56,922 nt of DNA from an uncultured Opitutales bacterium (GCA_944389885.1 CALXNZ010000015.1:1-56922); one strand, 5' to 3'; positions 32,068-43,856 are shown, numbered from the stretch's first letter. Translations and numbers: made by a program. Notes: generated by a model from the letters alone, not told the origin.

Positions 32068-33594
32068 ATGAAACGCTTTTTGGCGATATTTCCACCCGCG
32101 ATAATCGCGGCTATTTTGGGGGCGTGCGTCAATGTGGATTCCGAGGTGGCGGAAACGCCATCGGTCTTTTGGAAAGCTCCAAAGGACGCCATGCCCAAAG
32201 AATATATAGAACCGGAACAAATCAAAACAAATTCTATAAATTCCGGAAACGCCGATAAAAAATCAGAAAATGCCAAAGAATCCTCAAAAGACGCTTCCGA
32301 CACCGTGCGGGCGGCGTCAGAAAAATTGGCGGCGGCACAGACCCTGGATCTGTCTGAAATAGTGGATATCGCGCTTGAAAACAACACTTCCACGCGAATT
32401 TACTGGTTCCAGTCAAAAATCTATGCCGCAAACCTTGGCAAAGCGAACTCATCCTATTATCCGCAAGTTTCAATAGGAGCGCAAGTTTATCGCTCCAAAA
32501 CAAAAACAAGCATACCGTATTTTCCCGGGGTGGGATCTTATTATGAAACTGGATTCGGCCCTTCCGCCGAAATAAATTGGTTGATTTATGATTTCGGCAA
32601 GCGCGAGTCGCAAGTGGATTCGGCAAGGGAAGCATTGCGGGCGGCAAACTTCGACTACAACCAGACTATACAGGATATCGTGCTGGAAGTAAATGTGGCT
32701 TACTATAATTTCTATTCGGCCATGGGCAACGTGAAATCGGCGCAAATGACGGTGGACGACGCCCGGACAACTTATGAGTCGTCAAGTGCGCGGCTGAGGG
32801 AAGGCGTGGGGAATAAGCAAGATGCCTTGAACGCCCTGGCAAATCTCCGCAACGCGGAATTCGGCCTGCAGAGCGCAATATCGGGAGTAGAAACCGCAAG
32901 GGCCGCATTGGCGCAGGCCATGGGGGTGCGCGTTTCGCCGAATCTGAAAATTTCCGACGCCGTCAAAATTCCCGATAACGAGGCCACAAGCAAGAAAATC
33001 GACGAGCTCATAGCCCAAGCTTTGCGCACGCGCCAGTCTCTTTTGGCCGCCTACGCAAATCTTAGAATGACGTCGCACGATATCGAAACAGCCAAGCGCA
33101 ATTTCTTGCCGAGCATAGGCGCGTTTGGCCAGGCGACCTATACCGATTACACGCAAGACGACAGGGGGAGCGTTCAACAATATCAGGCTAGACTTCAACT
33201 CTCGTGGAGCATATTTGAGGGCTTTAATAGAAAGTATGACCTGATAAGCGCAAAAGCTAAAGAAAGGGCGCAAGCCCAACAACTTAAAGCGGCGGAGATA
33301 AAAATTATTTCCGATATATGGAATTATTACCATTCCTATAAAAGCGCCTTAAAACAAGTCGAAAGCGCAAAGGCCGCCGTAGATGCCAGCAGCGAAGCTT
33401 ATAATGCCACTAAAGTAGGCTATGAGAGCGGAATTAATACTCTTACAGATTTGCTCACTTCGCAAAACAACCTATCTCTTGCGCGTCAACAACAGGTTTC
33501 CGCAGAATCAGGCCTGGCCATATCAATAGCCAGACTCGCCCATGCCACCGGAGCCCTCGTGGCGTCAACCAATCCCGATTCCGCAGAAAAATAA
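32068..33594 (+). CDS. Outer membrane efflux channel (OprM/NodT-type lipoprotein)
   Basis: This 508-residue protein has a lipobox AILGAC (Cys at residue 20), a polar linker of about 70 residues rich in Ser, Lys and Asn, and then two repeated outer-membrane-efflux domains of the TolC type (about residues 92-280 and 300-495). Typical marks are SYYPQVSIGAQVYRSKT and AEINWLIYDFGKRESQVDSAR in the first repeat and AKRNFLPSIGAFGQ and LSWSIFEGFNRKYDL in the second. It forms the trimeric exit duct of the pump. The linker before the barrel is longer than in OprM. Confidence 0.95.
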   Translation: MKRFLAIFPPAIIAAILGACVNVDSEVAETPSVFWKAPKDAMPKEYIEPEQIKTNSINSGNADKKSENAKESSKDASDTVRAASEKLAAAQTLDLSEIVDIALENNTSTRIYWFQSKIYAANLGKANSSYYPQVSIGAQVYRSKTKTSIPYFPGVGSYYETGFGPSAEINWLIYDFGKRESQVDSAREALRAANFDYNQTIQDIVLEVNVAYYNFYSAMGNVKSAQMTVDDARTTYESSSARLREGVGNKQDALNALANLRNAEFGLQSAISGVETARAALAQAMGVRVSPNLKISDAVKIPDNEATSKKIDELIAQALRTRQSLLAAYANLRMTSHDIETAKRNFLPSIGAFGQATYTDYTQDDRGSVQQYQARLQLSWSIFEGFNRKYDLISAKAKERAQAQQLKAAEIKIISDIWNYYHSYKSALKQVESAKAAVDASSEAYNATKVGYESGINTLTDLLTSQNNLSLARQQQVSAESGLAISIARLAHATGALVASTNPDSAEK

Positions 33595-33755
33595 AATGCG
33601 CAAATTTATCATTGCAAATATCGGCAAAGATAAAACGTGTAAAATTTGCTTGATTCAAATCACCAATAATACATCTTTTGTTGAATTGCGTCAGAAAACG
33701 CGACTCTTTGTCAAGTTTCCATAAAGCTCGACTTAGCAGCGCGAATTCGGGTGGT

Positions 33756-33768
33756 CTCCTGATAGGAG
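33756..33768 (+). other. Small hairpin in the rpsO leader
   Basis: CTCCT-GAT-AGGAG forms a 5-bp stem with a 3-base loop, about 90 bases before the rpsO start. The 264-base leader (33595-33858) has no gene. S15 represses its own mRNA through leader structures in many bacteria; whether this one does is unknown. Confidence 0.3.
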
Positions 33769-33858
33769 TTTCGACGGCGTTCGAGGCCGGTTGCTTTGAA
33801 TGCGGATTGGGGCGGGGGCTCCTTCCCATAAAATCGCCAAACATAGAAAGATATAAAA

Positions 33859-34131
33859 ATGTCAAAATCAAACGGAATAGACAAAGCGTCTATAATAAAG
33901 GAATATCGTCTCGACGATAAAGATACGGGTTCTTGCGAAGTGCAGATAGCCCTTTTGAGCGCGCGCATAGCGCACCTCACAGAGCACTTGGCGGAAAATA
34001 AAAAAGACTTCCATTCGCGCCGCGGGCTCTTGGCGATGACAAGTCGCCGCAGAAAGCTGCTGAATTATCTTAAGAAGAATTCGCTCGATCGCTACAACGC
34101 GCTTGTCCAGCGTCTAAAACTGCGTCACTAA
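33859..34131 (+). CDS. rpsO: Ribosomal protein S15
   Basis: This 90-residue protein binds 16S rRNA early in assembly of the 30S platform. Family marks are [22 protein letters not shown], then [21 protein letters not shown] and [22 protein letters not shown]. The length matches the usual 89 residues. It is followed by a strong terminator and then pnp, the widely conserved rpsO-pnp order. The ATG has an AT-rich leader without a clear ribosome site. Confidence 0.98.
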   Translation: MSKSNGIDKASIIKEYRLDDKDTGSCEVQIALLSARIAHLTEHLAENKKDFHSRRGLLAMTSRRRKLLNYLKKNSLDRYNALVQRLKLRH

Positions 34132-34139
34132 TTGCGCAA

Positions 34140-34175
34140 AAAGGGGAGCCTTTGCGGTTCCCCTTTGATTTTTTA
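34140..34175 (+). terminator. Terminator between rpsO and pnp
   Basis: The stem AAAGGGGAGCC / GGTTCCCCTTT (one G-U pair) has loop TTTGC and is followed by a T-rich stretch. It lies 8 bases after rpsO. As in other bacteria it may only partly stop transcription before pnp. Confidence 0.85.
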
Positions 34176-34286
34176 TAAAACCATTGGAATTTTATAGCCA
34201 AACCTAAACTGGGCTTTGGCACAAAGCAATAAGCCGAAAAAACGTCCGATCCGTTTACGGCGTCAATGATAAAGAGGAAAGAAGAA

Positions 34287-36482
34287 ATGGAACAGGAATA
34301 TAAGGTAGAGGTAGAAGGCCTCGGAATAAAAATATCGACCGGAACTATAGCCAAACAGGCAAACGGTGCGGTCACTATAAGTTTGGGGGACACGAACCTC
34401 CTCGTCACCGCAACGGCAGCCGGTGCGCTTCGCGACGGGCAGGATTTCTTCCCGCTCACGGTGGATTACCGCGAAACATTTTCCGCCGCCGGAAGGTTCC
34501 CGGGCGGCTATTTTAAGAGGGAAGGACGCCCTTCTGAAAAGGAAATTTTAACGTCGCGCCAATGCGATAGGCCATTGAGGCCGCTCTTTCCCAAGGGCTT
34601 CATGAACGAAGTTCAAATAATCGGACTTTTGCTCTCCGCCGATATGGTAAATGATCCCGATGTGCTCATGGTCAACGGGGCGTCGGCTGCGCTCCTAATC
34701 TCCGACATTCCTTGGAATGGCCCGATAGGTTGCGTCAGGCTCGGATTGATTGACGGAAAATTTGTGGTAAATCCGACCCATGAAGAAATGCTCGATTCCG
34801 AGTTGGATCTCGTGTATGTGGGCAATGAAAAAGAAATGATGATGATAGAGGGGTCGGCGGAGCAACTCCCGGAGGATAAGTTTATAGAGGCCTTGGAATA
34901 CGCCCAAAATGCCATACAACCGATAATCAAGGCGCAAAGAGAATTGGCGGCAATGTGCGGCAAGGCGAAAAAAGAATTTCCGCTCATAGTTTGCCCTGAC
35001 GAGATTCTCGATATGTGCAAAGAATATGTGGGTGGACGCCTCCTTACCGCCGTCTTCCAAGATAATAAGCTGAAGCGCCAGGGAGATGTTGATGCCCTCA
35101 TGAACGAGACCGCCGAATTTGTAAAACAAAAGGTGGGTGAAGAAAACTTTGACGCCGCGCAAATAAAAATGGCATTTGAAGTCCTTCAGGAACAAGTTTA
35201 TCGCGATAATATTCTCGATAACGGCGCGCGTTGCGACGGCAGAAAAATAGACGAGCTTCGCAAAATATGGTGCAAGACCAATGTTTTGCCCGTAGTTCAC
35301 GGGAGCGCAATATTTACGCGCGGCGAAACCCAAGCGCTCGTCCTCACTACGCTTGGAACTACTCGCGATACCCAAGATTTGGACGGGCTCACCGGGGGCA
35401 CAAAACGCAAGTCGTTTATCTTGCACTACAATTTTCCCCCATACTCAGTTGGTGAAACCGGACGTTTTGGAACTCCGGGACGCAGAGAAATAGGACATGG
35501 CGCTTTGGCGGAACGCTCATTGTTGCCGGTACTTCCCTCGGAGGACGAATTCCCATATTCTATACGCGTGGTTTCAGAGATAATGGAATCCAACGGTTCA
35601 ACTTCCATGGCCTCGGTATGCGGAGGCTGCCTAAGCCTTATGGACGCCGGCGTTCCGATTCAAACGCCTGTAGCGGGCATCAGCTGCGGACTTGTCACAC
35701 GCTTTGACAAGGACGGAGTTCTTCAAAAACATATAGTTCTCACCGACATAATCGGAGCAGAAGACCATTACGGAGATATGGACTTCAAAATATGCGGAAC
35801 CCGCAACGGCATAACCGGATTCCAACTCGACCTTAAAATCCAAGGCCTCGACTTGGAAATAGCTAAAGAAGCTATTGCGCGGAACCGCGAAACCCGCATG
35901 AAAATTCTCGGAATAATGGCCGAAGCTATTGCTGAACCGAATAAAAATCTTAAACCTACGGCTCCCCGTATCAGGATAATGCAAATCGATCCGGAAAAAA
36001 TAGGCATGCTCATCGGTCCGGGAGGAAAGAATATACGCCGCATTGTGGAGGTCACCGGCGCCCAAATCGACATAGACGACGACAATCCGGGGAAAGTCCT
36101 CATCTACGCCACAAGCGAAGACTCAATGAATCGTGCGATTTCCGAAGTGGAGCTTGTCACCGGCGAAATTGAGGTCGGCAAGACATATCGCGGGATAGTT
36201 CGTTCCATAAAAGATTTCGGAGCATTTGTAGAATGTCTGCCAGGGAAAGAGGGCTTGGTCCATATTTCTGAATTGGCGGACTTCAGAGTCAATAAGACCG
36301 AAGATGTCTGCAAGCTTGGCGACGAAATAATGGTAAAATGCGTAGGCATTGATGATAAGGGAAGGGTGAGGCTCTCGCGCCGTGCGGCTCTCTGCGAGCA
36401 GCAGGGAATTCCTTATGAGCCCAAGCCGAGAGAATCGAGAAACGATCGCGGCGGAGATAGGCGCGGAGATTTCGACAGATAA
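34287..36482 (+). CDS. pnp: Polyribonucleotide nucleotidyltransferase (PNPase)
   Basis: This protein is 731 residues from ATG 34287, chosen because AGAGGAAAG sits just upstream; an in-frame ATG at 34266 gives a 7-residue extension. It degrades RNA from the 3' end by phosphorolysis. It has two RNase PH-like domains (first with [19 protein letters not shown], second with [13 protein letters not shown] and [11 protein letters not shown]), then a KH domain ([17 protein letters not shown]) and an S1 domain ([18 protein letters not shown]...[11 protein letters not shown]). The C-terminal tail is Arg/Asp/Gly-rich. It lies in the usual place behind rpsO. Confidence 0.98.
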   Translation: MEQEYKVEVEGLGIKISTGTIAKQANGAVTISLGDTNLLVTATAAGALRDGQDFFPLTVDYRETFSAAGRFPGGYFKREGRPSEKEILTSRQCDRPLRPLFPKGFMNEVQIIGLLLSADMVNDPDVLMVNGASAALLISDIPWNGPIGCVRLGLIDGKFVVNPTHEEMLDSELDLVYVGNEKEMMMIEGSAEQLPEDKFIEALEYAQNAIQPIIKAQRELAAMCGKAKKEFPLIVCPDEILDMCKEYVGGRLLTAVFQDNKLKRQGDVDALMNETAEFVKQKVGEENFDAAQIKMAFEVLQEQVYRDNILDNGARCDGRKIDELRKIWCKTNVLPVVHGSAIFTRGETQALVLTTLGTTRDTQDLDGLTGGTKRKSFILHYNFPPYSVGETGRFGTPGRREIGHGALAERSLLPVLPSEDEFPYSIRVVSEIMESNGSTSMASVCGGCLSLMDAGVPIQTPVAGISCGLVTRFDKDGVLQKHIVLTDIIGAEDHYGDMDFKICGTRNGITGFQLDLKIQGLDLEIAKEAIARNRETRMKILGIMAEAIAEPNKNLKPTAPRIRIMQIDPEKIGMLIGPGGKNIRRIVEVTGAQIDIDDDNPGKVLIYATSEDSMNRAISEVELVTGEIEVGKTYRGIVRSIKDFGAFVECLPGKEGLVHISELADFRVNKTEDVCKLGDEIMVKCVGIDDKGRVRLSRRAALCEQQGIPYEPKPRESRNDRGGDRRGDFDR

Positions 36483-36510
36483 TAAAATTAGCTTACTCAA
36501 TTTATATTAC

Positions 36511-36545
36511 TAAGGCGGCCTTTTTAAAGACCGCCTTATTTGTAT
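36511..36545 (+). terminator. Terminator after pnp
   Basis: TAAGGCGG (36511-36518) and CCGCCTTA (36531-36538) form a perfect 8-bp stem with a 12-base loop, followed by a broken T-rich stretch. It ends the rpsO-pnp unit. Confidence 0.75.
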
Positions 36546-36721
36546 TTTTATACGGTATTTAGAAATAGGCATGTGGTGTGACAACTCATTGCTCAGTGTG
36601 TCAAAATGGCACTAATTGATGAGTCAAAATAATCATATTAACACTAAATTATGCGGAGAGGTATTGCTGAAAAAATTATAAGTTATTTTATTTCAATAAT
36701 AAAAATAAATTTGGTATAAAC

Positions 36722-36750
36722 TGGCACGCATAATGCTATTTAAATAGCAT
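36722..36750 (+). promoter_or_regulatory. dnaK control region: sigma-54-like element and start-site palindrome
   Basis: TGGCACG-CATA-ATGCT has GG at 36723-36724 and GC at 36735-36736 separated by exactly 10 bases, as in -24/-12 promoters. Overlapping it, ATGCTATTT-AAATAGCAT (36733-36750) is a perfect 18-bp palindrome that ends directly before the dnaK ATG. In RNA it would fold as a 7-bp stem over loop UUAA. It could be an operator, or an RNA element limiting translation. No CIRCE element is found. Confidence 0.4.
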
Positions 36751-38703
36751 ATGAGTAAAATATTAGGCATTGACTTAGGAACAACGAATTCCTGCATGGC
36801 AGTCATGGAAGGCGGCGAAAGCACCGTTATCCCAAATAGGGAAGGCGGAAGGACCACGCCGTCAATTGTGGCATTTACCAAAAGCGGGGAAAGGCTTGTA
36901 GGCCAGGCGGCGAAACGCCAGGCTATTACCAATCCGCGCAACACTATATTTTCGGCAAAGAGGCTTATAGGCCGCAAATTCTCCGAGGTTCAAAAGGAGG
37001 CCGCGGAGTTGCCCTATAAAGTAGTGGAAGGCCCGAATGGAGCGGCTATGATAGAGTGCGAGGTTGGAGGGAAAACCGAAAGATTTTCTCCCGAACAAAT
37101 TTCGGCGATGGTTCTTCAACAGTTGAAAGCCGACGCAGAAAGCTACTTGGGAGAGAAAATCACCGAGGCAGTCATCACGGTTCCCGCATATTTTAATGAC
37201 GCCCAACGTCAGGCGACTAAAGATGCCGGCACAATCGCTGGTTTGAATGTGCGCCGAATAATAAACGAGCCTACTGCGGCTTCATTGGCCTATGGTTTGG
37301 ATAAAAAGAACGACGAAACCATTGCCGTGTATGACCTTGGCGGAGGCACCTACGATATATCCATTCTTGAAATAGGAGACGGAGTATTTGAAGTAAAAGC
37401 CACTAACGGCGACACAAAGCTTGGCGGCGACAACTGGGATATGGCCGTAATGAATTGGCTTATCGACGATTTCAAAAAGGATACTGGAATAGATCTTCGC
37501 AACGACCCGATGGCCTTGCAAAGACTCCGCGAGGAATCCGAAAAAGCGAAAATCGCGTTGTCGTCGGCGCAGGAAACTGAAATAAATCTGCCGTTTATAA
37601 CCGCTGACGCGAGCGGGCCGAAACACCTGAACGTGAAGTTGACCCGTTCAAAACTCGAACAGCTGACTGACGATTTGGCTGAAAGAACCGTAAAACCTTT
37701 CTACGATTGCTTGAATGATGCCGGATTAAAGCAGGGCGATATAGACGAGCTCGTTTTGGTAGGCGGAATGACCCGCATGCCAAAGATAGTAGAAATCGCC
37801 GACAAACTTGCTGGTAAGGAAGCCCACAAGGGAGTAAATCCGGACGAGGTTGTGGCTCGCGGAGCCGCGATACAAGGCGGTGTTTTACAGGGAGATGTGC
37901 GCGATGTCCTGCTTTTGGACGTCACACCGTTGACCCTTTCAATAGAAACCGCCGGCGGAGTTTCAACTCCAATGATAGAGCGCAATACCACGATACCTAA
38001 AAAAGCCACACAGCTATTCTCTACATACGCTGACAATCAAACGGCTGTAGATATCAAGGTTCTGCAGGGTGAACGTCCGATGGCGAAGGATAACAAGCTC
38101 ATCGGGAATTTCCGTCTCGACGGAATAGCGCCCGCGCCGCGCGGAATGCCGCAAATCGAAGTGACGTTTGATATAGACGCAAACGGCATATTGAAGGTGA
38201 GCGCAAAAGATAAGGGCACCGGAAAAGAGCAAAAGATAACTATCACCAACAGCAGCGGCTTAAGCAAAGACGAAGTAGAAAAGCTTCGCAAAGAGGCCGA
38301 ACTGCACGCAGCGGAAGACGCCCTGAACAAGGAGACTGTCGAAGCGCGCAATGAGTTGGACAACGTTATTTACGGCGCCGAAAAGCACATTAAGGATTTC
38401 GGAGACAAGCTTCCGGCCGATGTAAAGGCTTCCCTCGAGAAGGAAATTTCCGCGGCGAAAGAGGTCTTGAATAAGTCCGATGCTGTAAAGGACGAATTGA
38501 AAGGCGCTACCGAAAAGCTTGTAAAGCTTCTGGAGGCCAATGCGCAACACTTCCAACAAGCCGCTCAAGGCGCGGCATCGCAAGCCGGGACGGACGCGGC
38601 ATCGCAAAGCGCCCAGCAATCATCGCCTTCAGGTAATGACGCCTCAAATTCCGCGGTTGACGCAGACTTTGAAGTTGTCGATGACGATAAAAAGGAAAAA
38701 TAA
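36751..38703 (+). CDS. dnaK: Chaperone DnaK (Hsp70)
   Basis: This 650-residue ATP-driven protein-folding chaperone of the cytoplasm has a nucleotide-binding domain at residues 1-385. It shows [36 protein letters not shown] and [19 protein letters not shown] linker with [15 protein letters not shown] leads to the substrate domain (about 395-505), a helical lid and an Ala/Ser/Gln-rich tail ending [14 protein letters not shown]. No grpE or dnaJ lies next to it; groES-groEL follow after a terminator. A palindrome ends exactly at its start codon and no ribosome site is visible, so translation start is unusual. Confidence 0.98.
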   Translation: MSKILGIDLGTTNSCMAVMEGGESTVIPNREGGRTTPSIVAFTKSGERLVGQAAKRQAITNPRNTIFSAKRLIGRKFSEVQKEAAELPYKVVEGPNGAAMIECEVGGKTERFSPEQISAMVLQQLKADAESYLGEKITEAVITVPAYFNDAQRQATKDAGTIAGLNVRRIINEPTAASLAYGLDKKNDETIAVYDLGGGTYDISILEIGDGVFEVKATNGDTKLGGDNWDMAVMNWLIDDFKKDTGIDLRNDPMALQRLREESEKAKIALSSAQETEINLPFITADASGPKHLNVKLTRSKLEQLTDDLAERTVKPFYDCLNDAGLKQGDIDELVLVGGMTRMPKIVEIADKLAGKEAHKGVNPDEVVARGAAIQGGVLQGDVRDVLLLDVTPLTLSIETAGGVSTPMIERNTTIPKKATQLFSTYADNQTAVDIKVLQGERPMAKDNKLIGNFRLDGIAPAPRGMPQIEVTFDIDANGILKVSAKDKGTGKEQKITITNSSGLSKDEVEKLRKEAELHAAEDALNKETVEARNELDNVIYGAEKHIKDFGDKLPADVKASLEKEISAAKEVLNKSDAVKDELKGATEKLVKLLEANAQHFQQAAQGAASQAGTDAASQSAQQSSPSGNDASNSAVDADFEVVDDDKKEK

Positions 38704-38710
38704 TATAAAT

Positions 38711-38749
38711 GCGAGCGCTCTCGATAATGCGGGAGCGCCGCAAATTTTT
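38711..38749 (+). terminator. Terminator after dnaK
   Basis: GCGAGCGCTC (38711-38720) pairs with GAGCGCCGC (38733-38741) as nine base pairs with one bulged A, with a 12-base loop and a T-rich tail. It separates dnaK from groES. Confidence 0.8.
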
Positions 38750-38776
38750 ATTTTAAATTTAGCCATAAATGATAAA

Positions 38777-38805
38777 TTGGCTGAGTTTATTTTTTGACGT
38801 ATTTT
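38777..38805 (+). promoter_or_regulatory. Candidate groES promoter
   Basis: TTGGCT (38777-38782) and TATTTT (38800-38805) are 17 bases apart, between the dnaK terminator and groES. A second -35-like TTGACG lies inside the spacer. No CIRCE repeat for HrcA control is seen. Confidence 0.35.
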
Positions 38806-38834
38806 AATCAGTAAACCAATAAACACATATAAAT

Positions 38835-39134
38835 ATGGCATCAAAAGTAAAAATTCAACCTCTCGGAGATAGAGTTTTAGTAAAACCTATCGAGGAGAAA
38901 GAGCAAATAAAAGGCGGCATCATCATTCCCGACGCCGCTAAAGAAAAATCGTTGGAGGCTGAAGTCGTAGCTTTAGGCAGCGGCCGCGTTAAAGACGACG
39001 GAACAAGAATCCCATTTGAAGTAAAAGTGGGCGACAGAGTTCTAATTTCTAAATACGGCGGTTCCGAAGTCACGCTTGGATCGGAAAAATACACTCTCCT
39101 CCGCGAGGACGACATCGTCGCAATTCTCAAATAA
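38835..39134 (+). CDS. groES: Co-chaperonin GroES
   Basis: This 99-residue protein forms the seven-part lid of the GroEL chamber. Family marks are [19 protein letters not shown], the mobile loop [27 protein letters not shown] and [16 protein letters not shown]. The length is normal. It precedes groEL by 24 bases in a two-gene operon. Its ATG follows an AT-rich leader (ACATATAAAT) with no Shine-Dalgarno sequence. Confidence 0.98.
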   Translation: MASKVKIQPLGDRVLVKPIEEKEQIKGGIIIPDAAKEKSLEAEVVALGSGRVKDDGTRIPFEVKVGDRVLISKYGGSEVTLGSEKYTLLREDDIVAILK

Positions 39135-39143
39135 CAAATTTAA

Positions 39144-40787
<1,644 letters not shown>

Positions 40788-40808
40788 TCGGCTACTTTAC
40801 TCTTTGCA

Positions 40809-40837
40809 GGGCCGGGGTTTCGCCTCGGCCCTTTTTT
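40809..40837 (+). terminator. Terminator after groEL
   Basis: GGGCCGGGG and CCTCGGCCC form a 9-bp stem (one G-U pair) with loop TTTCG and a six-T run at 40832-40837. Confidence 0.93.
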
Positions 40838-40842
40838 ATTAC

Positions 40843-40876
40843 AAAAAACAGGCGGCATGTTTCACGCCGCCTGTTT
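40843..40876 (-). terminator. Terminator of the leftward htrA-region operon
   Basis: AACAGGCGGC (40847-40856) and GCCGCCTGTT (40866-40875) form a perfect 10-bp stem. Read leftward, T residues (40843-40848) follow it. It ends the four-gene leftward operon 40899-44867 and is convergent with the groEL terminator. Confidence 0.88.
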
Positions 40877-40898
40877 GGTATATGTTTCAAGCAAGATT

Positions 40899-42026
40899 TT
40901 AGAATTTGCTAACGCTATCTGCGGCGTCTCTCCGACGCTTTTCCGATTGCTTCTTATAAAGGCGCTCCATTTCTGTGCGCATGAATTTGTCGAATTGCGT
41001 ATCGCAAAAGAGTACGCCGTTTTTATAAAGTTTTGCGCGCATGCTTCCGTCGGAGAGTTCGTAGTCGAATCCTATGCATGTTTCTTTTTGAATGGGAATA
41101 GGCATGGTGAGAACAACGTCTTTTGTGCGATTTTTAGGTACCACTCCCCCGAAAAATACGTTTGGCATTTGGTATCTTACAAAATTGACCTGCGCGTCCT
41201 TTTCCTGCGGGGCAAAAATTAGGGACTCCATTTGCCGCGTTGTGCTTCCGTCGAATGGATTTACCCGTTTGGGAGCTTGCTTGGCGTTTTTCGCATTTGA
41301 GCGCGCCGTTTTAGCCGCACTTGTTGCGGACTGGTTGGCGATATATTTGCGGTATTCATCATAGGCAATGCGCTGTGCGTCCTCTTCCAGATAGTTGGTT
41401 ATCGTCTGCCCATAGTTATTGGCCAACCTGACTTCTTCGGGAATCTCTACATAAATAAATCTATTGTCGAGATGCGGCAACATTTCCATTAGAGCATCGC
41501 GCTCGGAAATTTTGCCGTCCAATTTCTTGACGCGTTGAAGGGCGGAGTCTTTATAATTGTATTTCCAAGAGTTGACCACATTTACGTCGGAAGTTTCCAC
41601 CCATTTAGCGTTGCGGGAATTTGCCATAAGAGTCATTAGCTCTACCAATTCTTCCATTGTCATGGGGTCGCCTTGTCTGCGGTAAAATTCCCAAACAGAT
41701 TTATCGTCCCTATATATGTAATGTACTTCCCACCCGTAAATGTCGTATTGTTGAACGGTGTCGGAATTTGAAGAGGTTGTTGAATCGGGACGTTTATAAT
41801 AGAATGAATGCCATATGTTGCGCGGCATTATCATTATTAGGTTCTTATAGGGAAGCTCCATGGCCTCGCGAATTCTATCTTCTTTAGATACATATTGATA
41901 TGCTCCGCCGAGCTTGGAGTGCAATCTTTCCTCTATATCCTGGCGCAATTCGCCAACGCGGGCGAATGAATAATTTGCTATTAGCGATGCTGATATGCAA
42001 AAGAGTAAGGGCAAATGCGATTTCAT
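40899..42026 (-). CDS. Unknown secreted protein
   Basis: This 375-residue protein has an N-terminal signal peptide (MKSHLPLLFCISASLIANYSF region, likely cut near residue 22). Residues about 60-190 have mixed alpha/beta character with aromatic motifs (for example NIWHSFYYKR and YDIYGWEVHYIYRDDKSVWEF). A Lys/Ala-rich linker at about 235-262 separates a C-terminal beta-rich domain ending in a basic helix. I recognise no family. It is the last gene of the operon with the HtrA protease, 44 bases behind it. A link to envelope quality control is a guess from that position. Confidence 0.75.
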   Translation of the reverse strand: MKSHLPLLFCISASLIANYSFARVGELRQDIEERLHSKLGGAYQYVSKEDRIREAMELPYKNLIMIMPRNIWHSFYYKRPDSTTSSNSDTVQQYDIYGWEVHYIYRDDKSVWEFYRRQGDPMTMEELVELMTLMANSRNAKWVETSDVNVVNSWKYNYKDSALQRVKKLDGKISERDALMEMLPHLDNRFIYVEIPEEVRLANNYGQTITNYLEEDAQRIAYDEYRKYIANQSATSAAKTARSNAKNAKQAPKRVNPFDGSTTRQMESLIFAPQEKDAQVNFVRYQMPNVFFGGVVPKNRTKDVVLTMPIPIQKETCIGFDYELSDGSMRAKLYKNGVLFCDTQFDKFMRTEMERLYKKQSEKRRRDAADSVSKF

Positions 42027-42070
42027 ATAGATATTAAAACAACATTTTTGCCCGTCTTCAATCCAATTTT

Positions 42071-43426
42071 TTAAGGCTCTATTACATGGTATGATATTGC
42101 GCCCGCGCGCTGTATTTCTACGAGAGTGCGTTTCGGAGATTTTACATAGGCATCATAGGCTTTTTTCAGGTCGTCAAAATTCTTGATGTCAACTTTGTTG
42201 ATAGAGGTTATGATGTCGCCTGAGTTTATGCCGGCAACTTCAAATGGATAACCGTTGCGTACGCCTATCACCATCATATTGGAATTGCTTTTGATTTTTG
42301 ATTCGCGGGCGTAAGATTTGGTTATTTCTCTCAAGCCTACGCCCCATTTTTCAAGGGCGTATTCATGGCCGACGCGGCTTTCAAGAGGTTCGCATACCGC
42401 CGAACATTCAAAAGCCTTGCCGTTTCGCATTACCGACATTACGACGGTGTCGCCAGCCTTCATAGAAGCTATTTTGTTCATTATTGCCGGAAGCTGTTCC
42501 GGGAACCTGCCGTCCACATATTCGGAATTTATCTTTAAGATAATATCTCCCGGAGTAATTCCAGCGAGCGCTGCAGGGGACCCTGTATCGACGTTTTGCA
42601 CGAGCATTCCGCAGTTTATATCCAAGTCGAAAAAATTCTCCATGTCTTGAAGGGGAGCGGGGGTTATCCCTATATAGGCGCGCTCCACTTTAGATTTCTT
42701 TACAAGCTCCTTCATGACGCTTTCGGCCACGCTTGAAGGCACCGAAAATCCCAGATTGTTTGAGTTTATTATTGCCCGCGTATTTATTCCCACAACTTTC
42801 CCGTCGGGAGTGACGAGCGGGCCGCCGCTATTGCCAGGATTTATTGCGGCGTCGGTTTGCAGCCATGTATTGAAATTTCCGGTTTCATATCCGCTATTTA
42901 AAAGAGTGCCCTCGAAATATCTATCCACGTTTGAAATTATGCCGCGGGTGACTGTGCGGGCAAATCCGTGTGGCGTACCCACGGCATATACGATATCGCC
43001 TGCGCGCAATTTTGAGGAGTCGCCAAATTCGGCATGAGAGAATTTATTTTGGAGCCCCCGGCGTTTTAACTCGTCCATATCGAGAGCTATGACAGCCAAG
43101 TCGGTCCAATGGTCCCAACCTACGAATTTTGCATGTACGCGCTCCAAGTTTGGAAGGGTGACGATAAGTTTTGTCGCGTATTCGTTTACGACATGTGAGT
43201 TGGTGAGTATAAGCCCGTCTTCGCTCATTATGACACCGGAGCCTATTGTGCGCTCTGTAAAGTTGTCTCCGTTAGCCTGAGACTTCAGCCAGACGTCTAT
43301 TTTTACTACGCTGTTTAAAAGATTTGAGAATCCGGAATTATCCGTATTGACATCGGAAGTTCCGATGCCTGAACATGCGCACAAAAATGGGAACAGAGTC
43401 GTTGCAAGAAGTAGAAATCGAATCAT
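42071..43426 (-). CDS. HtrA/DegP-type serine protease with two PDZ domains
   Basis: This 451-residue protein has a signal peptide with lipobox-like FLCAC (Cys at about residue 18), so it is probably a lipid-anchored periplasmic protease. The trypsin-like domain shows the triad: His in LILTNSHVVNEY, Asp in WTDLAVIALD, and Ser in NPGNSGGPLVTPDG. Two PDZ domains follow (about residues 240-345 and 355-450, with AALAGITPGDIILKINSE and EVAGINSGDIITSINKV). Its start lies one base after the queF stop codon, so the two are cotranscribed. Its role is likely removal of misfolded envelope proteins. Confidence 0.95.
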   Translation of the reverse strand: MIRFLLLATTLFPFLCACSGIGTSDVNTDNSGFSNLLNSVVKIDVWLKSQANGDNFTERTIGSGVIMSEDGLILTNSHVVNEYATKLIVTLPNLERVHAKFVGWDHWTDLAVIALDMDELKRRGLQNKFSHAEFGDSSKLRAGDIVYAVGTPHGFARTVTRGIISNVDRYFEGTLLNSGYETGNFNTWLQTDAAINPGNSGGPLVTPDGKVVGINTRAIINSNNLGFSVPSSVAESVMKELVKKSKVERAYIGITPAPLQDMENFFDLDINCGMLVQNVDTGSPAALAGITPGDIILKINSEYVDGRFPEQLPAIMNKIASMKAGDTVVMSVMRNGKAFECSAVCEPLESRVGHEYALEKWGVGLREITKSYARESKIKSNSNMMVIGVRNGYPFEVAGINSGDIITSINKVDIKNFDDLKKAYDAYVKSPKRTLVEIQRAGAISYHVIEP

Positions 43427-43427
43427 A

Positions 43428-43856
43428 TTATATATCTTTTGGTTTCTTGCCTTTTTGGCACGAGACTCTTATTGCAATGCCTCCGCGCACGTTAAAAAAT
43501 CCTTCGACTTGGCACCAGACGGGATTGAGAGCCGCAGTGAGGTCGGATAAAATCAGGTTTGCAAGGTGCTCGTGAAAGCATCCGGTATTTCTAAACGACC
43601 ATAGATATAATTTTAGAGATTTGCTCTCGACTATTTTTTTTCGCGGGACGTATCTTATGTATAGTTTTGCGAAGTCCGGCTGTCCTGTGGCAGGGCAAAG
43701 ACATGTAAACTCATCAGTGTATAGCTCTACCAGATAAGGTCTTTCCGGATTTCTATTTGGGAATGTTTCGAGTTTCTTTGACGGGGAAGTTTTGCCGCGG
43801 CCGAGCTCGGTAAGAGCCGATAGGTCCGATGCTTGGGTTGTTTGAGTTTTATTCAT
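43428..43856 (-). CDS. queF: NADPH-dependent preQ0 reductase QueF
   Basis: This 142-residue enzyme reduces 7-cyano-7-deazaguanine (preQ0) to preQ1 in queuosine tRNA modification. Marks of the short, type I QueF are the active-site Cys in DEFTCLCPATGQPDFAKLYI, the substrate segment VESKSLKLYLWSFRNTGCFHEH (usual Asn of YLNSF replaced by Trp), and VWCQVEGFFNVRGGIAI. The length fits the family. It lies between an enoyl-reductase-like gene and htrA in one leftward operon. No other queuosine gene is in the window. Confidence 0.95.
   Translation of the reverse strand: MNKTQTTQASDLSALTELGRGKTSPSKKLETFPNRNPERPYLVELYTDEFTCLCPATGQPDFAKLYIRYVPRKKIVESKSLKLYLWSFRNTGCFHEHLANLILSDLTAALNPVWCQVEGFFNVRGGIAIRVSCQKGKKPKDI

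Noticed and set aside
36551..38834. CIRCE element (HrcA operator) before dnaK or groES
   Set aside because: I looked for the TTAGCACTC-N9-GAGTGCTAA pattern and found neither arm in either leader.
43428..43856. QueF as part of a phage DNA-modification (deazaguanine) system
   Set aside because: It lies 20 kb from the prophage in a host operon with htrA, and no other queuosine or Dpd gene is nearby.
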